Below, piece after piece: positions 25,405 to 33,552 of a stretch of 64,000 nt of DNA. The DNA lies in contig NZ_VRSW01000001.1 in the NCBI RefSeq assembly GCF_008017445.1, forward strand, positions 434,001 to 498,000. Direction: 5' to 3'. The position numbers were made by a program, and so were the translations under genes. The notes beneath the pieces were generated by a model that did no database searches, had not been told where the DNA came from, and saw nothing but the letters and a program-made list of their open reading frames with translations. Origin of the DNA: Microbacterium mitrae. GTDB taxonomy: Bacteria > Actinomycetota > Actinomycetes > Actinomycetales > Microbacteriaceae. Each line of letters starts with the position of its first letter. Position 1 is the first letter of the stretch.

Positions 25405-26304
25405 ATGGGTGCGGTGACCAGCGTGTGGACCGAGAACTCCCCCAACCTCGTGATTCACGGCGACAATCTTGAGGTGATTCGCACGCTGCCTGACGAGTCT
25501 TTTCAGCTGATTTATCTTGACCCGCCGTTCAACACGGGCAAGCAGCAGACGCGTCAAAATGTCTCGTCGTTGCGGCATTCTGGCGGCAGCCGGGTGGGGT
25601 TTCGCGGCTCGTCGTACACGAATGTGCGTAAGACCGTGTCGGCGTTCAACGACGATTTCGTTGACTATTGGGCGTTTCTCGAGCCGCGTTTGGAGGAGGC
25701 CTGGCGCCTACTAGCGCCGACCGGCACGCTCTATCTGCACCTCGACTATCGCGAGTCGCACTACGCGAAGGTGCTGCTCGATGCGCTTTTCGGGCGCGAC
25801 TGCTTTCTCAACGAAATCATCTGGGCGTACGACTACGGCGCACGCACCAAATCGCGCTGGCCAGCTAAGCACGACAACATTTTGGTCTACGTGAAAGACC
25901 CCAAGCGCTACCACTTCAACAGCGCCGAGGTTGACCGCGAGCCGTACATGGCGCCAACGCTGGTGAGCGCCGAGAACGCCGCGAACGGTAAGCTGCCCAC
26001 CGACGTGTGGTGGCACACGATCGTGTCGCCGACCGGCCGCGAAAAGACGGGTTATGCGACGCAAAAGCCCGAAGGCGTGCTGCGCCGCATCGTGCAGGCC
26101 TCCTCGAACCCGGGCGACTGGGTATTGGACTTCTTCGCGGGCAGTGGAACCACGGGAGCAGTCGCGGCGAAGCTGGGCCGTCGCTTCGTACTGGTTGACA
26201 ACAACGCCGAAGCGATCTCGGTGATGGCGCGCCGACTCGGTGATGGTTCCGCAGCGCCCCTCGACTTCGTCGAATACCCCGCGCGCTCCGCGCGGCGCGC
26301 GTAG
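25405..26304 (+). CDS. Solitary DNA methyltransferase (beta-type motif order)
   Basis: A 299-residue SAM-dependent DNA amino-methyltransferase. The catalytic motif DPPFN is at 39-43, ahead of the SAM-binding FFAGSGTTG near residue 248, the order of beta-class N4/N6 enzymes. The GDNLEVI and EPRLEEAWRLLAPTG segments are typical. No restriction endonuclease or specificity subunit lies nearby, so it is an orphan enzyme and may act in regulation or be a relic of a restriction system. The recognition site cannot be read. It is followed by repeat element A. Confidence 0.9.
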   Translation: MGAVTSVWTENSPNLVIHGDNLEVIRTLPDESFQLIYLDPPFNTGKQQTRQNVSSLRHSGGSRVGFRGSSYTNVRKTVSAFNDDFVDYWAFLEPRLEEAWRLLAPTGTLYLHLDYRESHYAKVLLDALFGRDCFLNEIIWAYDYGARTKSRWPAKHDNILVYVKDPKRYHFNSAEVDREPYMAPTLVSAENAANGKLPTDVWWHTIVSPTGREKTGYATQKPEGVLRRIVQASSNPGDWVLDFFAGSGTTGAVAAKLGRRFVLVDNNAEAISVMARRLGDGSAAPLDFVEYPARSARRA

Positions 26305-26330
26305 GCGGGTTTTGGCCGGCGGGCTGCCTG

Positions 26331-26380
26331 CGATGGGTGGCCAGCGGAGCCGTCGGCGATGGGTGGCCGGCGGCGCCGAG
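26331..26380. repeat. Short direct repeat GATGGGTGGCC
   Basis: Two copies of GCGATGGGTGGCC followed by A/G and GCGG, about 30 bp apart, just after the methyltransferase stop and before element A. It may be part of the composite repeat locus; too short to interpret further. Confidence 0.5.
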
Positions 26381-26402
26381 CTCGAGCGCGCCCCCGGGCA
26401 TT

Positions 26403-26502
26403 CGCGACCGTTATGCACGATGAAAATCGGTGTGCAGGATGAATTCGCCACTTGCGTAACTCCAGCAACAACAGTCACACCGTTTCGTGCATAACGGTCG
26501 CG
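26403..26502. repeat. Palindrome-bounded element A
   Basis: A 100-bp element bounded by a perfect 18-bp inverted repeat, CGCGACCGTTATGCACGA at 26403-26420 and its complement at 26485-26502. A second, imperfect direct copy of the inner arm (GTGTGCAGGA) starts near 26430. The core has AATTCGCCAC and CAGCAACAACAGTCACA, shared with B and C. It lies between the convergent methyltransferase gene and tRNA-Gln and is followed by three 23-bp GGAACCAC repeats. Confidence 0.9.
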
Positions 26503-26525
26503 CGTAACGGATCCGACAGGCCGTA

Positions 26526-26594
26526 TCGGAACCACGTCAAGGCAGGTGTCGGAACCACGTCAAGGCAGGTGCCGGAACCACGACAAGGCGGCCG
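26526..26594. repeat. Three tandem 23-bp CGGAACCACG repeats
   Basis: Units at 26526, 26549 and 26572, consensus TCGGAACCACGTCAAGGCAG plus GTG. The GGAACCAC core is intact in all three. They lie 24 bp beyond element A. The rest of the spacer to 26674 shows nothing I can support. Confidence 0.9.
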
Positions 26595-26674
26595 AGAGTC
26601 ACTCACCAAAGCGGCTCGCTGAAACGCAACCCAAAACCCGGTGACACGCTCAACCCCGCACACCCGAAAAAGCA

Positions 26675-26702
26675 AAAGACCCGCGGAAATCCGCGGGTCT
26701 TT
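26675..26702 (-). terminator. tRNA-Gln terminator
   Basis: AAAGACCCGCGGA and its perfect complement TCCGCGGGTCTTT flank an AA loop, 9 bp past the tRNA 3' end. A-rich and T-rich ends make it usable in both directions. Confidence 0.9.
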
Positions 26703-26710
26703 ATGTCTTG

Positions 26711-26782
26711 CTGGGGTACCTGGACTCGAACCAAGAACAACGGAACCAGAAACCGCCGTGTTGCCAATTACACCATACCCCA
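26711..26782 (-). tRNA. tRNA-Gln (anticodon CTG)
   Basis: Minus-strand cloverleaf with acceptor TGGGGTA/TACCCCA, D arm with GTGTAATTGGCAACAC, anticodon loop TTCTGGT (anticodon CTG) and T arm ending TTCGAGTCC. It lies 70 bp beyond the gltX stop on the same strand. Confidence 0.93.
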
Positions 26783-26852
26783 AGGTTTTTGTTGGTGTCT
26801 CACCAAGGGAATACATTACCCGAGATGCGGCCACCAACCAAACCGAGCGGAA

Positions 26853-28370
26853 TCACGCGCGCGTCGCGAGCCCCTTCAGACGCTCGATGGTGCGCTCCTT
26901 GCCGAGCAGTTCCATCGACTCGAACAGCGGCGGCGAGATGCGGCGTCCGCTGATCGCCACGCGCGGCGGACCGTAGGCGACGCGGGGCTTCAGCTCGAGG
27001 CCATCGATCAGCGCACCAGCCAGCGCAGCCTGAATCGTGGCGGCCGTAAAGTCGGCCTCATCAATGCCCGCGAGCGCCGTAGCCGACGCCTCAAGCACCT
27101 CTACGTGGTTCGCGGGCAAGCCCTTGAGAGCGTCTTCTGCGTAGTCAATCTCGTCGGTGAACAAGAACGCCACCATACCCGGAACCTCGCCCAGCAACTG
27201 CACGCGCTCTTGCACAAGCGGCGCGACAGCGAAGATGAGCTCACGCTCGGCTTCGGTCGGCTCGGCGTCGATGACGCCCGCGGCCGCGAGGTACGAAATC
27301 GTGCGCTCGGCGAAGTCCTCAACCGTGAGCATACGAATGTGGTCGCCGTTGATCGACTCGGCCTTCTTCTGATCGAAGCGCGCCGGGTTGGGGTTGACGT
27401 CCGCGATATCGAACGCCGCGACAAGCTCGTCAAGCGTGAAGATGTCACGGTCAGGGCCAATCGACCAGCCCAGCAGCGAGAGATAGTTGAGCAAACCCTC
27501 GTGAATGAATCCCTTGTCGCGCTGCAAGAAGAGATCGGCCTGCGGGTCGCGCTTGGAGAGCTTCTTGTTGCCCGTCTCCCCCAGCACCAGCGGCATGTGG
27601 CCAAAGCGCGGCACGAACGGCGTCACACCGGCGTCAATCAGCGCGCCGTACAGCGCCAGCTGGCGAGCGGTCGACGGCATGAGGTCTTCGCCACGGATCA
27701 CGTGCGTGATACCCATGAGCGCGTCGTCAACCGGGTTCGTGAAGGTGTAGAGCGCGTGGCCACCGGCGCGCACGATCACGAAGTCGGGGAAAGAGCCTGC
27801 GGGAAAGGTCACCTCGCCGCGAATCAGGTCAACGTAGGTGAAGTCCTGGTCCGGAACGCGCAGACGATACGCCGGCTCGCGCCCCTCGGCACGGAACGCC
27901 GCCTTCTGCTCGTCGGTGAGGTTGCGGTCGTAATTGTCGTAGCCGAGTTGCTTCGCACGGCCTGCGGCCTCGTTGCGAGCGTCAATCTCTTCTGCGGTCG
28001 AGTACGACTCGTACACGGCGCCCGAAGCAATCAGCTTCTCCAGCACGCCAGCGTAAATGTCTGCACGCTGCGACTGACGGTACGGCGCGTGCGGTCCACC
28101 AACCTCGACACCCTCGTCCCAATCGATTTTGAGCCAGGTCAGAGCGTCAACGAGCTGTCGGTAGCTCTCTTCGCTGTCACGCTGCGCGTCAGTGTCTTCG
28201 ACACGGAAGATCAGCTTGCCGCCGGTGTGGCGAGCGTAGGCCCAGTTGTACAGGGCCGTACGAACCATGCCAACGTGCGGCAGACCCGTCGGCGACGGGC
28301 AGAACCGAACGCGAACGTCGGTTCCGGAGGCGGTCGTGGTGCGGGAATCAGGTGCGCTGGACATCGCCAC
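26853..28370 (-). CDS. gltX: Glutamyl-tRNA synthetase
   Basis: Class I aminoacyl-tRNA synthetase, 505 residues. The HIGH-like signature is [12 protein letters not shown] near residues 24-35 and the KMSKS-like signature is KLSKRD near 262. The C-terminal anticodon-binding region is full length. Actinobacteria commonly lack GlnRS and use one GluRS for tRNA-Glu and tRNA-Gln, the mischarged Glu-tRNA-Gln then being amidated by GatCAB. The adjacent tRNA-Gln fits this but does not prove relaxed specificity. Convergently placed promoters for gltX and the next lipoprotein gene lie at 28371-28502. Confidence 0.97.
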   Translation of the reverse strand: MAMSSAPDSRTTTASGTDVRVRFCPSPTGLPHVGMVRTALYNWAYARHTGGKLIFRVEDTDAQRDSEESYRQLVDALTWLKIDWDEGVEVGGPHAPYRQSQRADIYAGVLEKLIASGAVYESYSTAEEIDARNEAAGRAKQLGYDNYDRNLTDEQKAAFRAEGREPAYRLRVPDQDFTYVDLIRGEVTFPAGSFPDFVIVRAGGHALYTFTNPVDDALMGITHVIRGEDLMPSTARQLALYGALIDAGVTPFVPRFGHMPLVLGETGNKKLSKRDPQADLFLQRDKGFIHEGLLNYLSLLGWSIGPDRDIFTLDELVAAFDIADVNPNPARFDQKKAESINGDHIRMLTVEDFAERTISYLAAAGVIDAEPTEAERELIFAVAPLVQERVQLLGEVPGMVAFLFTDEIDYAEDALKGLPANHVEVLEASATALAGIDEADFTAATIQAALAGALIDGLELKPRVAYGPPRVAISGRRISPPLFESMELLGKERTIERLKGLATRA

Positions 28371-28502
28371 CCATTTTACGCCTGTCCGCCCCCACTTTTC
28401 TGCCCCGCACTCATGGTTCCGCCATCATGCACCCCTCTAGCGCAACGACCGCCGCGGGCGCACAGTGGAACCAAGCACAATCTCGCAGACTGGAGGGGAA
28501 CC

Positions 28503-29120
28503 ATGCGCAAGCGTATAAAGGCACTCGTTGCGGTCGCATTCGCGGCGCTGATGCTGAGCGGATGCATGCCGAACGCGATCCCCTCATCGACGCCGACACC
28601 CAGCTCGGCGGCGCCTACCGCCAGCGAAACGGCGGCTCCAACTCCCGTCGTCACCCCGAAGCAAACCAGTCAACCGGTTGACCCGATCGAAACGAACCTG
28701 CCCACTGGCCTGCCCCAATCCTGCGACGAGCTAGGAACGGCCACGACCCGCGCGGCAACGGTCGATACTCTCGAGTTCTTTCCTGACGTGCCCGTTCCCA
28801 CAATCATTCAGGGCGCCGATGTTCAACTCTCCTGCTACTGGTTTGCCGGCGACATCTCCGGCACCGATCTCGTCATCGCTACCGTGGATGAGCCCGACGC
28901 GGTGATCGTGCTGGAAGATGCGGCGACCGCGGGGTTCACCTGCGGCGGGCAAAACGGTTACACGATGTGCCGGCTCGATGAGCCAGCCGACTACAACGGC
29001 AACCCCTACACCGTGACAAGCTTCTACCTCTATGGCAGCGGCGTGTGGCTAGAGTCGGTCGCCAGCAATATCGACACCACAACCTTCATCGATGAGATCG
29101 CGGCGAGCATCTGGCAATAG
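28503..29120 (+). CDS. Secreted lipoprotein, unknown function
   Basis: A 205-residue lipoprotein. The ATG at 28503 follows GGAGGGG at good spacing. The signal peptide (KRIKALVAVAFAALMLSGC) gives a lipobox LSGC with acylated Cys near residue 21. A Thr/Ser/Pro-rich linker (about 25-70) tethers a compact domain with four Cys (about 79, 117, 142 and 149), likely disulfide-bonded. No catalytic motif is recognised; similar small lipoproteins are common in Microbacteriaceae. It is flanked on both sides by genes on the other strand. Confidence 0.8.
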   Translation: MRKRIKALVAVAFAALMLSGCMPNAIPSSTPTPSSAAPTASETAAPTPVVTPKQTSQPVDPIETNLPTGLPQSCDELGTATTRAATVDTLEFFPDVPVPTIIQGADVQLSCYWFAGDISGTDLVIATVDEPDAVIVLEDAATAGFTCGGQNGYTMCRLDEPADYNGNPYTVTSFYLYGSGVWLESVASNIDTTTFIDEIAASIWQ

Positions 29121-29179
29121 CCGCGAATCCGCCACCATCCCCGCAACCGCGCGAACCGCAACGCGCGACGCGCGAACCC

Positions 29180-30430
29180 CTACCGCTGTCGTCGCAGCGC
29201 GAGCGGCGACAGCGCGATAACCGCAACCACCACGCCCATGGCGACGAGCGCGAGTCCTCGATATTCGACCGCCGCCAGCACGAGCCCTGCGAGCACCGCC
29301 CCGACGGCGGCGCACAGGCTCATCAGCGAGTCGCTGATGCCCTGACGCTTGGGCCGTTTGGAGGTTTCTGTCGCCTCCGTCAGCAGAGCGGAACCAGCGA
29401 CGGTTGCCGCGCTCCAGCCGAGTCCCAGCAGAATGAGCGCCGCCATCACGCCGCCCTCGTGTGCGCTGCCGACGAACGCGACAATGAGTGCCGCGGCGAG
29501 CAGAGCCTGACCGAGCAGAATGACGGGCACGCGGCCCACTTTGTCAGCCAAGATTCCAAACACCGGTGACAACCCGTACATGCCGGCAACATGGAGCGCA
29601 ATCGTCACGCCAACGACCGTCGTCACCTGTGACTCATGCGTCATATGCGCCAAGTGCACGGGAGTCATCGCCATGACGCTAGCCATCACAGCGTGGGAAC
29701 CAGCGACCGCGAAAATCGCGTAGCGCGCGACCCGAGGTTGATCGACCGCAACCTGCAGGCCAGCCTTCGCAGACCCCGCCGATTCCACCTGCTGAGCAAG
29801 CTTCAGCGGGTCGGGCCGAAGCGCAACCAGGTAGAGCACGAAGGCGAGCACGGCGGCGACGAGAGAGAACACGTACGCGCCCGTGTTCTTCGGCATGCCC
29901 AAGACCGAACCGATCGCCTCACCGGGCGTCAGCAGCAGCGGGCCGACCACGCCACCAACCGTCGTGGCCCACACGACAACCGAAAGATCGCGCCCGCGAC
30001 GCTTCGGGGAGGCAAGGTCGGTGGCGGCAAACCGCGACTGCAGGTTACCGGCGTTTCCGGCACCGATCATAAGAATGCCGACCAAGAGCAGCGGAAAAAC
30101 TCGAACGGCTGCCGCCGTGATCACGATGGCAATACCCAACAGCGCAAGCAGGTTGCCGAGGGTGAGCGCCATGCGCCGACCGCGGCGCGCCGCCATGCGC
30201 GCGAGCGGAATCGCGCAGATCGCCGCACCGAGCGTCACCGAGGCCGTAGCCAAACCGGAGAAGGCATCGTCGCCCGAAATATCGGCCGCCAACAGAGCGC
30301 CGAGCGAGACCGTGGCACCAAAGCCGACACCGCTGAGCACCTGACCGGTCGCCAGAATCGCGACCGTGCGTCGTTGGATGCGCGCGATATCGGCGGCCAG
30401 GGCCGAAGAGGCGCCCGAGGCCGTGGTCAT
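29180..30430 (-). CDS. MFS transporter
   Basis: A 416-residue major facilitator protein with about 12 predicted helices. The conserved loop 2-3 motif is present as ARMAARRGRRMALTLGNL near residue 80, and a matching second-half motif DKVGRVPVILLGQ near 285. It begins in an ATGA overlap with the fumarylacetoacetase-like gene and is co-transcribed with it. Substrate unknown; it could be a drug efflux or small-metabolite exporter. Position between that gene and gltX is seen in related actinobacteria. Confidence 0.88.
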   Translation of the reverse strand: MTTASGASSALAADIARIQRRTVAILATGQVLSGVGFGATVSLGALLAADISGDDAFSGLATASVTLGAAICAIPLARMAARRGRRMALTLGNLLALLGIAIVITAAAVRVFPLLLVGILMIGAGNAGNLQSRFAATDLASPKRRGRDLSVVVWATTVGGVVGPLLLTPGEAIGSVLGMPKNTGAYVFSLVAAVLAFVLYLVALRPDPLKLAQQVESAGSAKAGLQVAVDQPRVARYAIFAVAGSHAVMASVMAMTPVHLAHMTHESQVTTVVGVTIALHVAGMYGLSPVFGILADKVGRVPVILLGQALLAAALIVAFVGSAHEGGVMAALILLGLGWSAATVAGSALLTEATETSKRPKRQGISDSLMSLCAAVGAVLAGLVLAAVEYRGLALVAMGVVVAVIALSPLALRRQR

Positions 30431-31194
30431 GCCGCGTCGCGCGCGGTATTACGCAGCGTGCCGAGGCCAGAAATGGCGACCTCGATCTTGTCTCCTGCGA
30501 CGAAGGGGCCAACACCGGCGGGCGTGCCCGTCAGAATCACATCGCCAGGCAGCAGCGTGAACGCCTCAGACGCGTAGGCAACGATCTCAGCCACGGAGAA
30601 AATCATGTCTGACAGCGGCGCATCCTGCTTGATCTCACCGTTCAGCGACGTCGTGAGTCGTGCCTTCTCCGGATCAAAATCGGTCTCAATCGCCGGGCCC
30701 AGCGGGCAGAACGTGTCAAAGCCCTTTGCTCGCGCCCATTGACCGTCCGAAAACTGGAGATCCCGCGCCGAGATGTCGTTGCCGATCGTGTACCCAAAGA
30801 CATAGTCGAGTGCGTTCTCTGCCGTGACGTTCTTGGCGATGCGCCCGATCACGACGGCAAGTTCGCCCTCAAACTCGGTCTGCTGCGATTGCCGGGGGCG
30901 CACAATCGCATCCCCGGGGCCGACGACAGCCGTGTTCGGCTTGAGAAACAGCAGCGGCTCTGCGGGAGCCTCCATCGAAACCTCGGAGGCATGATCAACG
31001 TAGTTGAGGCCGACACACACCACCTTTGAGCGCGGAATCACCGGTGCGAGCAGTGCCGCGTCGGCGAGCGGAACCCGCTCCCCCGTGGTCTCAAAGCCGG
31101 CGAACATGGGGTCACCGGCAAGCACCACCAGATCGGTCTCATCGACGATGCCGTATTTAATCGCGTCATTGTGGCTAAAGCGTGCAATCCTCAC
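30427..31194 (-). CDS. Fumarylacetoacetate hydrolase family protein
   Basis: A 255-residue FAH-superfamily enzyme. The divalent metal site is made by EFEGELAVVIG (about residue 109 onward) and GNDISARDLQ (about 138 onward); CVGLNYVDHASE near 61 is also diagnostic. Members hydrolyse or decarboxylate diverse beta-diketo or oxalo acids, and this short single-domain form is often called fumarylpyruvate hydrolase-like or acylpyruvase. The neighbours give no specific pathway. The stop overlaps the MFS start (ATGA). Confidence 0.87.
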   Translation of the reverse strand: MRIARFSHNDAIKYGIVDETDLVVLAGDPMFAGFETTGERVPLADAALLAPVIPRSKVVCVGLNYVDHASEVSMEAPAEPLLFLKPNTAVVGPGDAIVRPRQSQQTEFEGELAVVIGRIAKNVTAENALDYVFGYTIGNDISARDLQFSDGQWARAKGFDTFCPLGPAIETDFDPEKARLTTSLNGEIKQDAPLSDMIFSVAEIVAYASEAFTLLPGDVILTGTPAGVGPFVAGDKIEVAISGLGTLRNTARDAA

Positions 31195-31300
31195 GCCCCC
31201 AGCCTATCCCCGGCACGCGGCGCCGTGGTTCCGCCGCTCGCACCGCGCACCGCACCCCGCACGATTCCAAGACCGGCGGAAACGGTGCACGAAAATGCCG

Positions 31301-31333
31301 AAGGCCCTGATGACGAGCGTCACCAGGGCCCTT
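31301..31333 (-). terminator. ilvE terminator
   Basis: AAGGCCCTGATGACG pairs with CGTCACCAGGGCCCTT, with one mismatch and one bulge, about 12 bp downstream of the ilvE stop. The preceding 31195-31300 includes one GTGGTTCCGCC copy and no gene. Confidence 0.75.
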
Positions 31334-31344
31334 GGCTCATGCTG

Positions 31345-32433
31345 TTAGCCGTCGAGGCGAACGAGCCAGCCGTGCTTGTCTTCGCGGCGACCGTACTGAA
31401 TGTCGGTCAGCTCTTCGCGCAATGAGAGTGCGACCTCGCCGGTGGGCTGAACGTCTTCGAAGCCCGGGCCCTTGAGCAGACCGATGGGAGTGACGACGGC
31501 GGCTGTACCGCACGCGAATACCTCGACGATGTCGCCTGATGCGACGCCGTCACGCCACTCCTGCAGTGACACTGCACGACGCTCGACCTTGTGGCCGCGG
31601 TCTTCGGCAAGCTGCAGAATCGACGCGCGCGTAATGCCAGGCAAGATCGAGTCAGACTGCGGCGTGACGATGGTTCCGTCCTTGAAGACGAAGATGACGT
31701 TCATGCCGCCAAGCTCTTCGACGTTGCCCTCTTCGTTCAAGAAGACCACCTGCTGGCAGCCCTGCTCGTAGGCCTCAGCCTGCGGCAGCAGCGATGCGGC
31801 GTAGTTTCCGCCGGTCTTGGCAGCGCCGGTGCCGCCCTTGCCTGCACGTGCGTAGTTCTCGCTCAGCCAAATGTTCACCGGCTTCACGCCGCCGCTGAAG
31901 TAAGCACCGGCGGGGCTGGAGATCAGGTAGTAGGCGACCTTCTTCGCCGGGCGCACGCCAAGGAATGCCTCCTTGGCGAACATGAAGGGACGGAAGTACA
32001 GGCTCTGGTCTTCGCCAGACGGAACCCACGCGCCATCAACCTTGATGGCCTCCTTCAGAGACTGCAGGAAGTACTCTTCCGGCAGCTGCGGAAGGGCCAT
32101 CCGCTGCGCGCTGCGCTGGAGACGCTGCGCGTTCTGGTCGGGGCGGAAGGTCCAAATGCTGCCGTCTGCGTGACGGTACGCCTTGATGCCTTCGAAAATT
32201 TCCTGACCGTAGTGCAGCACCGATGCTGCCGGGTCAAGCGAGATCGGGCCGTACGGCTGCACGCGGGGGCGGTGCCATCCACCGTTCTCCGACCAGCAAA
32301 TGTCGACCATGTGGTCGGTGAAGTAGTCACCGAATCCCGGATTCTTGAGAATCTCGGCGCGCTCGGCATCCGTCTTCGGAGCGAGGTTGCGCGTGACCTG
32401 GAACTCCAGGGTGGGAGCAGATTGTGTCGTCAT
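31345..32433 (-). CDS. ilvE: Branched-chain amino acid aminotransferase
   Basis: PLP-dependent transaminase for the last step of Val, Ile and Leu synthesis. The start at ATG 32433 (MTTQSAPTLEFQVTRN) gives 362 residues, the usual actinobacterial fold-type IV BCAT length. The PLP Lys lies in GAAKTGGNYAAS near residue 205 and the PLP-contacting Glu in NVEELGGMNVIFVF near 240. It follows leuB by 43 bp on the same strand, so leuB-ilvE is a likely operon ended by the hairpin at 31301-31333. Confidence 0.95.
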   Translation of the reverse strand: MTTQSAPTLEFQVTRNLAPKTDAERAEILKNPGFGDYFTDHMVDICWSENGGWHRPRVQPYGPISLDPAASVLHYGQEIFEGIKAYRHADGSIWTFRPDQNAQRLQRSAQRMALPQLPEEYFLQSLKEAIKVDGAWVPSGEDQSLYFRPFMFAKEAFLGVRPAKKVAYYLISSPAGAYFSGGVKPVNIWLSENYARAGKGGTGAAKTGGNYAASLLPQAEAYEQGCQQVVFLNEEGNVEELGGMNVIFVFKDGTIVTPQSDSILPGITRASILQLAEDRGHKVERRAVSLQEWRDGVASGDIVEVFACGTAAVVTPIGLLKGPGFEDVQPTGEVALSLREELTDIQYGRREDKHGWLVRLDG

Positions 32434-32476
32434 GTCACGTCCTAGTGAGTGAATTGCTTTGTCCGGCGGGTCTAGA

Positions 32477-33529
32477 TTACGCCAAAACGCGGGAAGAAAT
32501 AGCGTCGCCGATTTCTGAGGTTGAACGTTTTGCGTCACCCCTGGCCGCAACGTCTGCTTCGATCGCTCGAATGACGCGCGCAGCCTCGGCCTCAAGGCCG
32601 AGGTGGTCCAGCAGCAGCGCGATCGATCCGATCGCCGCCGTCGGGTCTGCCAGCTGCTTGCCGGCGATGTCTGGGGCGGAACCATGAACGGGTTCGAACA
32701 TCGAGGGGAAAGCGCCGTCTGGGTTGATGTTGCCGGAGGCTGCCAGGCCAATGCCGCCCGTTACAGCGCCAGCCAGGTCGGTGAGAATGTCGCCGAACAG
32801 GTTGTCGGTGACGATCACGTCGAAGCGTGACGGGTTGGTGACCAGGAAGATTGTCACGGCGTCGACGTGCAGGTAGTCCACGGCGACCTCGGGGTACTCG
32901 GTCGCCACCTCATTGACGATTCGTTGCCACAGACCGCCGGCGTGTACCAGCACGTTGGTCTTGTGTACCAGGGTCAGCTTCTTGCGACGCTTCTGCGCCT
33001 GAGCGAAGGCAAACCGCGCCACGCGCTCCACACCATACGCGGTGTTTACGCTCGTCTCGTTGGCAACTTCATGCGTGGTTCCAACGCGAATTGCACCGCC
33101 GTTGCCAACGTAAGGCCCCTCGGTACCCTCGCGCACCACGACGAAGTCAATCTCGCCGGGGGTGGAGAGCGGGCCAGAAAAACCCGGGTACAACCGCGAT
33201 GGGCGCAGGTTCACATAGTGGTCGAGCGTAAAGCGCAGCTTGAGCAGCAGCCCACGCTCGATATTCGCGTCTTTCAGTCGCGGGTCGCCCGGCACGCCGC
33301 CGACGGCGCCAAGCAAGATCGCGTCGTGTGAGGCGATTGCCGCCAGGTCGTCATCGGTCAGCGTGTCGCCGGTCTCGAGATACCGCGCGGCGCCAAGGGA
33401 GAAGCGCGTCTTATCAAACGTGACGTCGGACTCAGCGGTAACCGCGGCAAGAACCTTCTCAGCCTCAGCGATAACCTCGGGGCCAATTCCGTCACCGGGA
33501 ATGACTGCCAGCTTGACGACGCGCGACAT
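32477..33529 (-). CDS. leuB: 3-isopropylmalate dehydrogenase
   Basis: Oxidatively decarboxylates 3-isopropylmalate to 2-oxoisocaproate using NAD+. The start is the ATG at 33529 ([19 protein letters not shown]), preceded by AAGGAGAG. The 350-residue product has the GDGIGPEV loop, substrate-binding Arg residues in [15 protein letters not shown], the metal-binding [12 protein letters not shown] near 220 and the NAD-binding [10 protein letters not shown] near 274. leuC and leuD lie about 20 kb away, so the pathway genes are split. Confidence 0.96.
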   Translation of the reverse strand: MSRVVKLAVIPGDGIGPEVIAEAEKVLAAVTAESDVTFDKTRFSLGAARYLETGDTLTDDDLAAIASHDAILLGAVGGVPGDPRLKDANIERGLLLKLRFTLDHYVNLRPSRLYPGFSGPLSTPGEIDFVVVREGTEGPYVGNGGAIRVGTTHEVANETSVNTAYGVERVARFAFAQAQKRRKKLTLVHKTNVLVHAGGLWQRIVNEVATEYPEVAVDYLHVDAVTIFLVTNPSRFDVIVTDNLFGDILTDLAGAVTGGIGLAASGNINPDGAFPSMFEPVHGSAPDIAGKQLADPTAAIGSIALLLDHLGLEAEAARVIRAIEADVAARGDAKRSTSEIGDAISSRVLA

Positions 33530-33552
33530 TGCTCTCCTTACGGATAGGCGCC

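Noticed and set aside
26703..28502. Extended coding region upstream of the lipoprotein start, on the plus strand
   Set aside because: The frame runs antisense through gltX and begins inside tRNA-Gln. Only the part from ATG 28503, with signal peptide and ribosome site, is coding.
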